A stretch of 64,000 bases of DNA, taken from assembly GCA_029641185.1 (NCBI GenBank), contig JAPWGK010000020.1, positions 186,001 to 250,000 of the forward strand, written 5' to 3'. This document shows positions 22,667-34,609 of the stretch, piece by piece. This DNA is from Pseudofabraea citricarpa (Eukaryota > Ascomycota > Leotiomycetes > Helotiales > Dermateaceae). The notes under the pieces are model-generated. The model saw only the letters and a list, made by a program, of their open reading frames with translations. It was not told where the DNA came from and ran no database searches. Positions within the stretch are counted from its first letter, which is position 1. Every line of letters begins with the position of its first letter. The translations under genes were made by a program, and so were the position numbers.

Positions 22667-25600
22667 CTTGTCTGTCACATCAGGAAACGATCGGAGACAT
22701 TGATCAATAACAAGAAAGCTAAGAAGCGGGTTTGCAGCTTTAAGGGTCTCTCCAGATATGCACTGACATATCGATTACCAGGTGGTACCGTTGTCTCATG
22801 CAGCCACAATCAATTGGTGAAGCATGCCACTCGCCAACCAGGGTTGAGATGACGCAGTAACGTCATTCGCCCGAGAGGCCCAGGAACGCGATGCTGCAGA
22901 CTGTCAAACTCAAAAAGTAGGTCTCACTGGGCTCCGTGGGCCTGGATTCCAGAATTGCATCTGTCACTTGAGCCCGGCAACTTGGCTCGGGTTAAAGCCT
23001 CCAATTGATGGATTGTTTGCAGCGGGCCAGGCTGGGAATGGAGTAGGATCTCCGGAGCACGTGAACAACTACCAACCTTGGCCTCTTGGTGATTCACTTG
23101 ATAAAAATCCCTCATCTCGTCTACGCATCACCAAGCTTTGATCTCTGCTATACTCATCAACAAAGAGTATACGCATGCTCTATCTGGATCCGATCTGGCT
23201 TACCTCTTAATCATAGGGCAAGATAATTTCTAATACGGCTTGGGCACATTTTTGAGACCTGAAGGTATAACCACTACCTCGTAACCGAGGTGGATTTCAC
23301 CAATGACTCTCGGATGACAAGCTGATTGTGCTTTCGAAGGCATAACAACGAGCCCAAAGCTCCTCCGATTAGGAAACTCATGCGAAGATAGCAACCGATA
23401 TTCCATAAGGAAGTGTGAACATGATAACATAATGATTTAGTAAGGAGACTAGTATCTGAGATAGGCTTAGCTCCTAATTCGATAGTATTAAGTCTCTAAC
23501 CAGGTCTGTGAACTTATTAGATACATTTATCTGTTAGGATATTACTGTAAAGGGTTCTCGTGGTCAGACTTCTAGGAACTAGAATACTCTCTACAGTGGT
23601 TTTTCTATAGGAGAACAAGTAATAGTAATACTTGATAGCGTAAAATATAAACCTTCCTGGGTATAGGCCCCTCAACTAGTGCTAGTAAATAAAAAGAGCC
23701 TTCCCAGTTGCTATTCACGAAGCAAAAGTTCCTACAATCTTAGTAACATAAAATAGCCTGAATTAATAGGTTAATTTGAAAGATATGAACTCTAGGAAAG
23801 TACGAAACTACACTTCCAAAGATAAACCAACTTGGTTTCCTAGGTCTTAGCCAGAACCACACGGTTTCGAAATAAGTTATAATAGTTCAGAGGACGTAAA
23901 GGCAAGAAGGCTACATTACAGGTATTATGTTTACCAACGGCAAACAAAAAAACCATATAATATATGCCTGGGAATCTGTGTATGATATGGTATGGAGTTG
24001 ATACACGTGCTACTTTGCCACAAGATGCTCAACTAAAAAGCAGGTATGTTGGTTACTCGAAGAATCAAGTTGATGAGATAAGAGTTCGGCACCGAGAAAG
24101 AAGTTTGCTATTACCAGGAGTCGTATATATGTGTATTTTACTCTACAAATCCAAATCCAAATCTATCACCGACCTAAGCCTGGGGTTTTCTAGTGATCAG
24201 CAGACATGTAGGAAGTACAAAATCTAATCAACACCGTTCGGACATACATATATGCCCGAATCATACCAGACAAGTACTCTGTAATATGATACCATGTCTG
24301 TCTTCCGTCTTATAAACTGACAGGCTGGAGTCACCAAGAGGAGAGATCATCTGAGCAGATGAAATCCAAGTCATTGGTCGAAAACAATTACCGACGCCTA
24401 ATTGTACATCCCCCGAAGAGTTCACGAGCGGGGAGAAAAAGGAAAGAAACCATACAAGTAGCGACCAACTCGGTGTGTTGGTTACCCAAATGTATAATTC
24501 TACCACCCACGAAGAAGATAGAATGATGATGCTGACAACCCGACCAAAACGAACCTTTTTTTCTTTTAAGAAAAACATCGCCAACCACTTCTTTCACAAA
24601 CATAAAATGCATAAAGCCACACCAGTTACCTATCTATCAAAGTATAAATCCCCAACCACCCCAGAGCCAATGAACCTTCTTACCACAAATACACAAAAAA
24701 AGAGGAGGGGGGGGAAATGCAGAAGACCACCCAAATCCCATCATCCACCCCTGTCTTTCCCATGCCCATACTACATGCATATTCCTCAGTCAACCCCACA
24801 ATAAAAATTAAAACAACCAGCAGAGCGGACTTGTTCCCGGGTACACCGGGGTTGCGGACCTGTCATGCTACTGTACAGTACAACGAACGGTACATGCCCA
24901 TTATTGCCCATCTTCCTCGCCTCCTGCCTCCATATTTCTCTTACTGTGTTGGGCTTTGTACCCCCCCGGAGGACTCGTCTACCCATACAGAATCCAACAC
25001 GATTGATATAACGACCGCTATTAAGAGGACGAGAGGTCTCGACCGTTTTCTTTTGAGGAGAAGATCTGTCCGATGGCATCATTTTGTCACTTCCCCTCCC
25101 TCCCTCCCACCTCCTTCTTTCCTCACTGAAAGATCTGGAAAATAGACCGTGGTACAGGCTTACTTAGCATCTTACCTATTAAATACCTCACTTCCCCTCT
25201 CCTCCCCTCTCCCAACCTCCCAGCGCTCCCTCACTTATTCGTTCAATCACATAACATAGCATCACATTACAAACCAAGCAAGACTTATTATCAAGGTTTC
25301 AAAACAAGGAAATCTTTCATTATCTCATTAAAGCACAAAACCAAGCACAAAAGAGAAATAAGAAACTACACAACCAAAGAGAGAAAAGAAAGAGAGCCCT
25401 TGAAAATCTATCCATCCCACGCTCATAATCATCATCATCACCCGCAAATTCCGTCCGCGTCTTCGGTCCCACAGTGGCAGCCCACGCCACGCCACCACAT
25501 GCACATGCATGCGTACTAAAAGTATTCATCATCCACACCGCTGCTTCCACCACCACCACCACCATCACCACACATCAAACTTTCCCCTGCCGAGCCGCCA

Positions 25601-26642
25601 TCATCATGAAAGGATCTACATCCGCCTTCCCCTCCCCTTGGGATTTCACCGAATCACATCTGAATCACCATAAAATATAGAAAGTCCGAAATAGCCGATA
25701 CAACAGTATAAGGAAATCCAGGCAAGTAAACTAAGAAATTGAACAGAAGAAAGAAAGAGCCGTTAAAATACCCGATGCCCATGCCAATTCTCCATTCCAA
25801 GTGACGTGTGTTATTAGCTCATGTATAAACGAGCCGTAAACGAGCGCTTTCCCTCCCATCCCCCTCCAATACATGAAATAGAAGGAAACAACTGAGATAG
25901 GTCACAGATCCGTCTGTGCTCCCAGTCAAACCAGGAAATCGGTGAAACATGGGTATCGTGTCGTGCATTACAGTAGAGATGGGTCCGGGGGCATAGACTA
26001 GCTAGAAAGAACGGATGCTACGCTGAACTAGCTAGAGACGTAGGAAGGCGTCTGTCGAGTGGATCGGAAATCAGGATCGTGCGGGATTGGTGTTACAGAA
26101 AGACAAGTAGCGCGTGGCCGTGGGTTTCCCTTCCTGCCTCCCCATTTGCTCCATATGGATAGATACAGATAACAGCCGGGGAGACAAATAGGATCACTTG
26201 GGGCTTGGTTGAATCGGGCGAGGCCTGGCCTGGTCTGGCCTGGTCTGACGGGCCGGAAGTACGCAGCGGTAGCGGCAACGGCAACGGCAGCGGTAACCAA
26301 CCTCAGTAGCGCGGAGCTGTCACAAGAACGATCAGTTTAGGATTCTTTATGGTAAATGAAGTGTGCTTGCTTGAAATCTGTCTATCTCTCTTTAAGAAAA
26401 GGAAATAACAAAGCGAAAAGCACCGCAAAAGGAAAAGAAAAGGTGAAGACATGAATGGAGGTATAACGACTGCATCAAGGGCAGCCATCATAACGTGTGC
26501 TCTAATAGTGTATCATTGAATGCGTGACTTCATCAACCTCGTGATCCCATTATATCGTAGCATCGTTCTTGGAAGAGAGGGAGCTCCTGTAAATCGTGGC
26601 CGAGGGTTTGGCCTAGCTGGCTTGCAAGACGGAAGATTTACT
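22667..26642. other. 4-kb gene-less region
   Basis: It divides into an upstream flank of the transporter (to about 23120), an AT- and TpA-rich part with stops in every frame (about 23200-24260), and a C/A-rich low-complexity part with CCACC/CATCAT runs (about 24400-25700). The final kilobase probably belongs to the 3' UTR and flank of the DUF3824-type gene. A GTACAGTAC palindrome occurs near 24873. No protein motif or RNA gene was recognised. Confidence 0.5.
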
Positions 26643-28871
26643 TTATCTACCATCGTAATAGCCAACTGGAGGAGCAGGAAGAGCAGCAGCATAAGGATTT
26701 CCATCAACATAGCGTGGTCCAGAATCGTAACGAGATCCGCTGGTGATTCGATCATTTCTGCTTCTGCCATCCCGACTGCTCCTGCCATTATCCCTCGACT
26801 GATCCCTCTGAAGTCGTTCAACACGTCTTCGATGGCGGTCTTCTTTCTTCTCGTTGAACTCCCTGCACTCTTTACGCATATCGTTCGCCTCCTTGATCTC
26901 AGAGATTGCACCCTTGATACCAAGTGCTGCGATACCAACAGATGCTGCATCTTGCAAGGTAGCCTTGGCCTTGAGTTTGCGTGCTTCCTCGGGAGTCATC
27001 TCGCCCTCCTGAACAGCCTTGTGTCGTGCATCACGCTTTTCCATACTTGAATAGATGTTGTGCGCAGCATGAATGGTGGCAACAGTTGCCAAACCAGCTG
27101 TAAGAAGTTGCTTACCTTTCATCTTCTTAATCCGTTTCTCGTCTTCCGATGAGGATCCTAGACTACTCTCCGAATCCGAGTAGCCTTTACCTCTAGCTTT
27201 CTGCGCATCCCTATTTCGTCTGCTTCGTCCACCAACACTGGAACGAGAATCTGCATAGCGAGGATCACCGTAGACATCACCTCGAGAGCCACGAGATTTG
27301 CGGACGACATGTGTCTCTTCAACCTCGCGAGTTCCATCTCCACGTCGACGCTCACGAACCTCGTGCTCAGCAGTCTCACCCAGACCAATAGCAGCCAACC
27401 CCTTTCTGGCAAAATCCGTCACACTCTTGCTCCGATGACGTTCTTTACGGTCTCCACGTCTTGGCGATGGGCTGCGGCTGTCGTAAGAATCTGGGCTATG
27501 TCTGCGTCGACGACTTCCAGCACGAGAGCGAGAACGAGAACGATCCAGGAGTTTCTTCCCAGCAACGGCACCAAGACCTGCGGTTGCAAGTGCGGCTAAA
27601 CCATTTCCACCACCGCCACTTGGTCCTCTGGAACGAGAGCGTGACCTGGATCTGATTGATCGGCCATCGTCATCATACTCCACGTTCTTTCTTGAGCCGT
27701 TCACAAGACGATTCCCGGCTAGACCTCCGACAACAGCCTCAAGAATGTGTCGCTTGCTCTTCCTGTCAGGGTCCCGATCTGCTGCAGCATCTATGCCACC
27801 TGCTCCGATAGCTGCGGTTAAGATTCGTTTCCCCTTGGCACCACCCCATCCTCCTGGCTCGTTACGGACGCGGAATGCCTCGGTAGCGCCAGCTAACAGA
27901 GCGGCCTTGGCAGCTTGTTGAAACTTGGCAGCACCCTCTGGTCCTACACTTCGTGATCTGCGTGATCTTCTCGATTTTGTGGACTTGTCCGAATAGTAAC
28001 TGTCTGCACTGCCACGGCGGCGGCGACCACTACTTCCTCCAGTTGCTTTTGCTGCAGCTCCTAAACCTGCCAGGCCCAAAGCGCCCTCGACAATAGACTT
28101 GCGGCGGCTCTTAGATCGCTTGGGTCTGACATCTTCTTCCTCTGAATATTCGTATTCAGCGACTTCACCACCTCGTCCTTGTGTCGCGACATATGTCTTG
28201 ACTTTCTCTTCGTATTTTCCTCCGTGTTTAGAGTAGAGTTCAGCTCCTTCGTAACCTGCAAAGGCACCAGCAGCACCCAAAGCCGCCGTACCGAGTGGGT
28301 TTCTCTGAACCGGTCTGCCGTTGGCCTCTTTGCGATCCCATAATTCCTTGCCACCTACAGCCAGGGCTGCTCCTCCAACGGCAGCGATGATCTTTTGGTT
28401 TCGTGACAGAGAGCGACGACGAGGTGAGACAACCTTCTCCTCTTTGACAAAACTGCGGCGACTGCGGCGTTCTCCTAGATCGTTGTAGGAGCGTCTTGGG
28501 TCGTCAAGGTAATCGCCCGAGTATCGTCGCACATCACGCTCCGCCGATCGAGAGCGGAGGGCGCCGTAGCGATCGTCTCGAACCATGGTGCGTTGTTGAA
28601 CATAGGCTGAAGAACCAGGTGGGGGGAAGTCTCGTCTCACTTCTTCGATGGATAGATCGCTATCTTCGCGACGCGGGGCTCGCACGATCTCCGTCTGGCG
28701 GGATACGTATTTTGGCTCTGGCACTGTTGGTGCAGGAGGTGCACGAACGTAGGTTTCTTGAGTCTCGACGTATCGTGGTTCGCGAGCGTCTCTTCGATCC
28801 CTCTCGCTGTGGTGATGATGACGGGCTCGTCTCCCGTCATCCAAGACTTCGTAGCTGTCGTAGGTCGACAT
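26643..28871 (-). CDS. DUF3824-type Arg/Ser-rich fungal protein
   Basis: A single exon of 742 codons starts MSTYDSYEVLDDG and ends PVGYYDGR. The protein alternates basic, serine-rich stretches (RSRSRSRSR, SRRRRHS, KSRRSRRSRS) with short glycine/alanine helices of about 20 residues such as IIAAVGGAALAVGGKELW, PLGTAALGAAGAFAGYEG and GLAALATAGLGAVAGKKLL. This pattern, with repeated Gly-zipper-like helices, matches what I remember of fungal DUF3824 proteins, whose function is not established. Near residues 605-690 there is a predicted amphipathic region (MEKRDARHKAVQEGEMTPEE) followed by a charged coiled-coil-like segment. The helices are too short and isolated for a normal transporter; they might bind membranes or assemble. 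The family call is moderate and no function is claimed. Confidence 0.75.
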   Translation of the reverse strand: MSTYDSYEVLDDGRRARHHHHSERDRRDAREPRYVETQETYVRAPPAPTVPEPKYVSRQTEIVRAPRREDSDLSIEEVRRDFPPPGSSAYVQQRTMVRDDRYGALRSRSAERDVRRYSGDYLDDPRRSYNDLGERRSRRSFVKEEKVVSPRRRSLSRNQKIIAAVGGAALAVGGKELWDRKEANGRPVQRNPLGTAALGAAGAFAGYEGAELYSKHGGKYEEKVKTYVATQGRGGEVAEYEYSEEEDVRPKRSKSRRKSIVEGALGLAGLGAAAKATGGSSGRRRRGSADSYYSDKSTKSRRSRRSRSVGPEGAAKFQQAAKAALLAGATEAFRVRNEPGGWGGAKGKRILTAAIGAGGIDAAADRDPDRKSKRHILEAVVGGLAGNRLVNGSRKNVEYDDDGRSIRSRSRSRSRGPSGGGGNGLAALATAGLGAVAGKKLLDRSRSRSRAGSRRRRHSPDSYDSRSPSPRRGDRKERHRSKSVTDFARKGLAAIGLGETAEHEVRERRRGDGTREVEETHVVRKSRGSRGDVYGDPRYADSRSSVGGRSRRNRDAQKARGKGYSDSESSLGSSSEDEKRIKKMKGKQLLTAGLATVATIHAAHNIYSSMEKRDARHKAVQEGEMTPEEARKLKAKATLQDAASVGIAALGIKGAISEIKEANDMRKECREFNEKKEDRHRRRVERLQRDQSRDNGRSSRDGRSRNDRITSGSRYDSGPRYVDGNPYAAALPAPPVGYYDGR

Positions 28872-29014
28872 GGCGGTTGATTGTGGTTCACTTTGCGGTA
28901 GTCGGCGGGAAGGAGCGATCAGTCAAGAAACTAGTATGAACTGAGTTTATCTCAAGGTTTTGGGAGCGATGCAGAGTGTGTAGACTGTGCTCAGGTGATG
29001 TTTTTGAGGTTGGT

Positions 29015-29054
29015 GTTGTAGTTGTAGTTGTAGTTGTAGTTGTAGTTGTAGTTG
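29015..29054. repeat. (GTTGTA)n microsatellite
   Basis: Between six and seven perfect hexamer units lie about 150 bp upstream of the DUF3824-type start codon, probably in its leader or promoter. Confidence 0.9.
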
Positions 29055-29245
29055 ACAGGAGAGGAAGATGAAGTTCGCCGGCTTATTTGGTGGGCTGGCT
29101 GTGGATGACGGAATTTCAAGGAGGGACAATCGGTAGTGAATAATAAGGAATGGAGGGGGAGGGGAGCGGAGGGGAGGGGAGAGGAGGCAGGGCAGTCAGA
29201 CAAGTCAGTCAGTTCAGTCAGGCAGCTCCGTCGGTGAGAAAGTGG

Positions 29246-29364
29246 CTGGGGGCACACCACTGGGGGCACACCACTGGGCTCTGCTGAGACGGGCAGAAAG
29301 CAGAAAGCAGAAAGCAGAGAGCAGCGAATGTGACCGATCCTTGCCATCCATCCATCCATCCATC
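29246..29364. repeat. Cluster of tandem repeats
   Basis: Three different repeats are packed together: two copies of a 16-bp unit containing GGGGGCACACCACT (29246-29278), CAGAAAG units (29294-29323), and a (CCAT)n run (29344-29364). Confidence 0.8.
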
Positions 29365-31052
29365 CCACAATTATCGTCTTTTCTCTTGATCTGCTTGGCC
29401 TCTGGCAGACTCTAATCCTGCGACTGGGAAACGAACCACAGCAGACCGAGTAGAAAGCTGTCGAATTATGCACAATGCGATCACTCTCCAGACCCAGCCT
29501 GTTCCTGTTCTTCTTCACTCGGCGTCTCGAGATTTTCAGGGTCCTTGATGAACTACTGTACGTCATGGGGTATATTTGCTACTATACAATGAACTGTGCT
29601 TGCTTGCCTATTTCCCTCGACGAGCCAGCGGCTGCCACGAAGCCCCTCGACGGATGACTTATTTGATGGGACGCCAACTAAAAGCTTGACTGCGGGCGAC
29701 AAAAAACTGGTGTTGGTGGCACAGCTCCTGTCTACTCACTCACCACCCACTACTCACTACTCACTACTCACTGCTACTGCACTCACAGGTACTGCGCTGC
29801 GCCTCGAGAGGCTGTGATCACTTTGGCCACAAGGACACTCCGAAGCCTAGGACACTCCGAGTCACGGGCGTATCGCTCAGCATCCCCAGAGTACCATTTC
29901 CCAACACCAGCACATCTCGAAGGAATCAGCTGAGAGGGGAAAAGAAGAAGATAAAAAGCATGGCCAAGCAACAAGAAGTTGGAACATCGATGATGTCATG
30001 GATGCCACGTGACCGAAGATAGTTGTTGCACGCCCAAGTGATGAGGGGTTACCTTGCAAGAAAAGAGATGAGTAAATGCACTCTTTCAATCTGGTTGTGC
30101 CGACAACAGGCAGATGTCCAGCTCATCAAAACACTAAACAAGCTCAAGCAAGATGGCAGCTACATCGTGGAAGAAGTCGATGGCCGCTTTATGATTTTTG
30201 GAACTTTCAATCTGTTAGTAGTAATATGAACTTTTTCAGTAACTACAGGCGAGGCTTTTAGCAACTATAATCCAACACTGACTAGAATTGCATGCTTCAT
30301 AATAATCTCCTACTCTTAAGGAGACTGACAAAGTATCAACCTATAATTTGTTAATTGCTCTACCTCTAGAGAAGGAAAGGCAGCTTTACCACGGCCAATC
30401 ATTTCTTCCGCCACCTAGCAGGTCAAGCCAAGCAGGTCACCGCCACACAGTCTCTAAGCTCACTTTGCGCCAATCTCACACTGGCTACCTGATGATTCCA
30501 GTCACTCTGATCAGTTTGTTCGAAGAGTTATCATGACTATGCTTTTAGTAGTTCCAGTGTTCTAGCCCGCCTGCTTTTCCCCCATGCGTACTCTGTACCT
30601 GCTACAGAGCGGGGTTGGTTAAGCGAGCACCCCAAGATCCAACGGCATCATCAGCTTCAAAATCCAGTTTCCAGCCAGCACATAATTCCGCACAACCATT
30701 GCATGGCTTTTCTGTGCTCCCAAATGAGGCAGGACGTCCAGGTATTGTGCCATGCTTCGTGCATACACAACCCCCGTCCAGCACCAATAAACGCACTCTC
30801 CCAGTTCTTCGTACCTTGATCTTACCCCGGCTTCATCGTTGTCGTGCTTGCAGATGACGCCGGAGAAGCTCGTTCGTGATACTTGCAAAACCTTGGAACG
30901 GTACACAGTACAGTGTGGCCATCCATATATCTTGTTGGCTTCCCAGTCTTTCCCTTTGTCTGGCCCAGTCGCAAATAGCTATCCATAATAATTCTTAATC
31001 GTAATCCTAACGTTTCATCGTCTCCCTTTCCTGCCAACAACTGCTCGCCAGA

Positions 31053-31929
31053 ATGTTGTCCTCCGTCTTCACCCTAGCTCTTCTGAGCACTGCGGCATTG
31101 GCAACTCCAGATAAGCGCCAGGCTACTGAGGCTGGACAGTTCACCTCAGCGGCCGATCAATTGATTGACGCATACATCCCATCCACTGTGTTGCCAGCCC
31201 TCGAATCAGCCATCAGTTCAGCCGCCAATGCGGCCTCTGTCGAAGGCGATGCGAGATCGCTTGTCTACTCGGCTCTGAAAGCAACCGCCCTCCCAAGCTG
31301 GTTCGCAGATGCCATCCCCTCGAGCTACTCGTCCAACATCGCAGAATTGAAGGACGACATTGATAGCCTACGGCCTACCGCAACCGCCGTCGTGGTACCC
31401 ATCGTGACCGTCTTTACATCTACTGATTCGGATGGAAGCACTTTCACGTCAACCGCCACGTAAGTTATCCGTACATCTCATCTCACTTCCCATCAGCTGA
31501 CAATTGCCCAGTACAACAAACCTAGCTGGGGCTGGTAGCGCTGTCTCTTCGCTTACAACCGAAGTCATCTCTGGCGTGACATCCGTCTTCGTTGTAGGCG
31601 CCAGCGGGGCCTCTGGCGTTGCTAGCACTATTTCCAGCGGCGGAAGCAGTGTAGTCAGTGAAATATCCAGTGGAGGAAGCAGTGTAGCAAGCGAGATCTC
31701 CAGCGGAGGCAGTAGTGTAGTCAGTGAGATCTCAAGTGGAGGAAGTAGTGTCGTGACAGCTATTGCCACTGGGGGCAGCAGTGTTGTAAGCGAAGCATCG
31801 AGCGTCGCAAGTAGCATTGCTACTGAAATCACTGGCTCTGCTTCTGAGGGTGCGGGTGCTGTACCGACTGCTGTTTCTGGAGCCGCTGCTGGTGTTGTTG
31901 GATTTGTGGGAATGATGATCATGTTGTAA
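31053..31929 (+). CDS. Secreted Ser-rich, probably GPI-anchored cell-wall protein
   Basis: Two exons (31053-31459, 31512-31929; 52-nt intron) give about 274 residues. The N-terminus is a signal peptide (LALLSTAALA) followed by a KR dibasic site. The middle part up to residue 120 is a helical domain of unknown type (ADQLIDAYIPSTVLPALESA). The C-terminal half is rich in Ser, Thr, Val and Gly and contains five copies of an 11-residue repeat (about residues 176-230; consensus ISSGGSSVVSE). The end (GAAAGVVGFVGMMIML) is hydrophobic after small residues, as in GPI-attachment signals. It is therefore probably exported, O-glycosylated and attached to membrane or wall. No enzyme motif is visible, and I do not recognise the family. 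Confidence 0.8.
31630..31794 (+). repeat. 33-bp coding minisatellite, five units
   Basis: Five head-to-tail units of 33 bp (31630, 31663, 31696, 31729, 31762) encode the 11-residue repeat of the Ser-rich protein. Units 1-4 are very alike at DNA level; the fifth is more diverged. Confidence 0.9.
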
Positions 31930-32170
31930 GGGAAACGGGTTGGCGTTTAATGTCTAATGAATGAAGTCATATCCTTAATGAAGTTTGGTTGTTTCAAAAC
32001 ACGCTCAACTGCATGAATGGAGAGATGGAGCCTTGAAAATATACCTTTTCTGATGCAGCATGCCTGGGTTGCTGTCATCAAGTAGAGTATTACCTCCGGT
32101 CAGAGAAACCATACCAACTCCCTTCCCATTTTCCGTTCCATACACCTCCCCCAAGCCTCTCCAAGCCCAT

Positions 32171-34609
32171 TCACCTCCTCCCCAAATCTAACTCCTTCAC
32201 CAATACCATCGTCTCTTCTTTCCCACTAATCTTCTTGCTCTCCTCAAACCCGAAAAATGGCAGAACGGCCTTATCCACCACACCGTCCCACAACCCAGCC
32301 ACAAGCCCCTTCAATTCGTCACCAGTCTGTTTAAAATCCGGAAATGCATTAACCTCCAACAAGAAGGCCGTCCCGCTTTGGTCAACCAAAAAATCCAAAC
32401 CAAAGACCTCGAACGCATTGGGGAGTGTTTGGAAGTGAACCATCATACCCTTGGCAGCGGCTTCAAAGACTTCACCGGTGATGGAACAGATCTGGTTGAA
32501 GATCTGGGCGCTGAGGGATTCTGAGAGTGGGAGTGAGGCATATTCCTGGACCGAGCCGGAGTGTTGGCCGTCTTGGAGACAGGTGTTTGTGAGATGTGCT
32601 GAGAGAGACGTTGTATCTGAGGAGGGAACAGTCCATGGAGGTGTGTAGGCTTCCGATGCGAAGAGGGCCAGCATTCGTTTGTAGACGTATATTTTGAGAC
32701 TTCCTACTGAGAGTACATATGTCCGGATGTGGAATTTTCTGGGGTTGTCTTGCAGGAGAAAGGGTGGGTGGATATAGGGCTGAGCGATGAAGTGACGGAG
32801 GTGAGATGTCACGATGTAATCATCTGCCTTCTCAGTCTCTGTTTCTCCTTCTCCCTCACCCTCATCGTCAGAATCTGGCAATTCGGATTCCCACTCTTCG
32901 AAAATGGATTGGAGCTCCTCCTCGGTACTGAAGAGTCGTATGCCTTGCCCACGATCACTCATTCCAGGCTTCAAGATCCACCATTCTCTCTCCGATGCTT
33001 CTTTTCCCTCGTTCTGTTGGAAAGATGCTTGAAGCTCCCATGCTTCTACCAGAGAATCGTCAAGGAACTCAGCGTAGTCTAACTCAAATTCGCATGATGG
33101 TTTGATGGTGGTTGCAAGAATGGACGATGGGTTTTTTGTAACCCAGTTGAAGGCTGTAGTGCTCAGGTAATGCTTGCGTATCAACGCCTTGCGAATGATA
33201 TAAGCATTTACCAGTGAACTTTCTGAATTTGACATAGCATGTTCGAAAGGGAGTGATTCATATGCCCCGATCTGTAAGAAACGCTTGCTAGAGTCTGGTA
33301 ACGCGTCTAACGAGGAGATACGTGTGAACGATCCAGGTGGAAGATGGGTTTCCAGAGCTGAGAGAATGAGGGGCTGTACCCAAGCATCTTCATATTCGAT
33401 GCAGGTGTAGAGATGAGAAGTTTGAGTCTTAAGGGACAACTTGTCCAAGCTCGGTAAAGAAGGCCTGAGAACACAAATGGTTAGGCTGGAGGTATTCCGA
33501 AGATGGGGAAGCAAATGTTTTATTGGTCTAACATGATCTAATGTCCCAATGCTATGCATAATGCCACTCACAACTTCAACTCTCCTTCGGTAGCTGCCGC
33601 AGCGTGCATGAAATTGGCCTTTAGAGGTGTTACACTGCTCGACATATTAACTCACTGCATCTGAATTACCAGCAATATAACTTACCTGGTGAATCCTTCC
33701 TTGACAATCCAGCCATCGTTTCCAGGTCCTGCCTCTTCCACACTTTTGTATACATCCGTGAACCTTGGGGCCCATTTGAAATGCTTGTGTGTATGCCTTG
33801 TCACTTGAGAGCCATTTTGCCCCGATTGAGATTCTCCCTCTCTGATTTTCTGCTCTTCATCTTCAGGGTCTGGCTCTTCATCCTCCACCTCCTCAAAAGA
33901 GCTCCCAGGACCCCAATAGTTCTGCAGCATTTGCGTCCAGAAAATCTTCTTCGTCTCGACATTTTCAACCAGCGGCACATTTATTGTGTAGAGATCCACA
34001 TCCTCTCCCCAGTTCTTGTAAAGATGCTCGATCAAGCGCACGGATAGGTTTGATGCTCCAGCAATTATCTCTGGGTCGTGATTTCGTGTAAAGAAGGCGT
34101 AGCTCAAGGCAATAGCTCTACGTTTGCAGACAGCTGCTTCAAGAGCGCCGCCGACTGTCCCACTACTAAGACTGAAAACTGCAGTTGAGTTCCTACCATA
34201 GTTTGGTCCACTGACGACGAGATCAATTGGGCCTCGGTCTTTGAAGTAATGATAAAGGCCAATTTGCACACAACTTGCGGGTGTGCCAGAGACCAAGATC
34301 CATTCTTCTTGTTCTTTGGCTCCAGCTGGTAACGGCCTGGAATGAACTGTACCATCGTCTTGGTGCAGAGTTCCAGGGCGGAAATAGGTTGGCTTGACAG
34401 TTTGACCGATCATGTGTGCCTTGCCAATCCATGACCTCTGCTGGTTTGGAAGGACGACCGAGACGACATGGCCAGCCTCTTGCAAAGTCTTTACAAGAGA
34501 GTGGACGTAGGGACTGCTTTGGTTGCTGGGAGGACCATCATCGTTTACCACCTATCTCTGGGTTAGTTGCGACAGAGGTGGTGGCCAAGTAACCTACCAA
34601 GATGTGCAT
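32171..34609 (-). CDS. PBY1: SurE-TTL fusion protein, Pby1-like
   Basis: Four exons (34609-34598, 34551-33686, 33634-33572, 33464-32171) give about 744 residues. The first coding exon is only 12 nt (MHIL); the join yields the SurE nucleotidase motif MHILVVNDDGPPSN with N-D-D-G metal ligands, then VSGPNYGRNSTA, another SurE signature. After about residue 320 follows a tubulin-tyrosine-ligase/ATP-grasp domain: WILKPGMSDRGQGIRLF, IAQPYIHPPFLL, KFHIRTYVLS, LTNTCLQ and DFLVDQSGTAFLLEVNAFP. This two-domain order is that of yeast Pby1, a P-body-associated protein. Enzymatic activity of either half in fungi is not well established. The catalytic landmarks appear intact in both halves. An acidic insert (about residues 220-240 and again near 500) separates blocks. 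Confidence 0.92.

Larger units (their letters stand above)
28872..31052. other. 2.2-kb gene-less region with many microsatellites
   Basis: It lies between the DUF3824-type start and the Ser-rich protein start, which point away from each other. The first 500 bp carry at least four kinds of tandem repeat. A small frame at 30023-30229 has no recognisable motif. The last 400 bp should be the promoter of the secreted protein. Confidence 0.5.

Noticed and set aside
26520..27050. Plus-strand frame of 176 codons opposite the DUF3824-type gene
   Set aside because: Shadow of the minus-strand coding region; no independent support.
30023..30229. Short frame with a charged helix (LIKTLNKLKQDGSYIVEEVDG)
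   Set aside because: Looks protein-like but has no recognised family, no introns or neighbours that extend it, and a weak context; not enough to call.
31449..31922. Minus-strand frame opposite the Ser-rich protein (LLPPLEISLTT repeats)
   Set aside because: It is the antisense shadow of the 33-bp coding repeats; the plus strand has signal peptide, intron and GPI-like tail.
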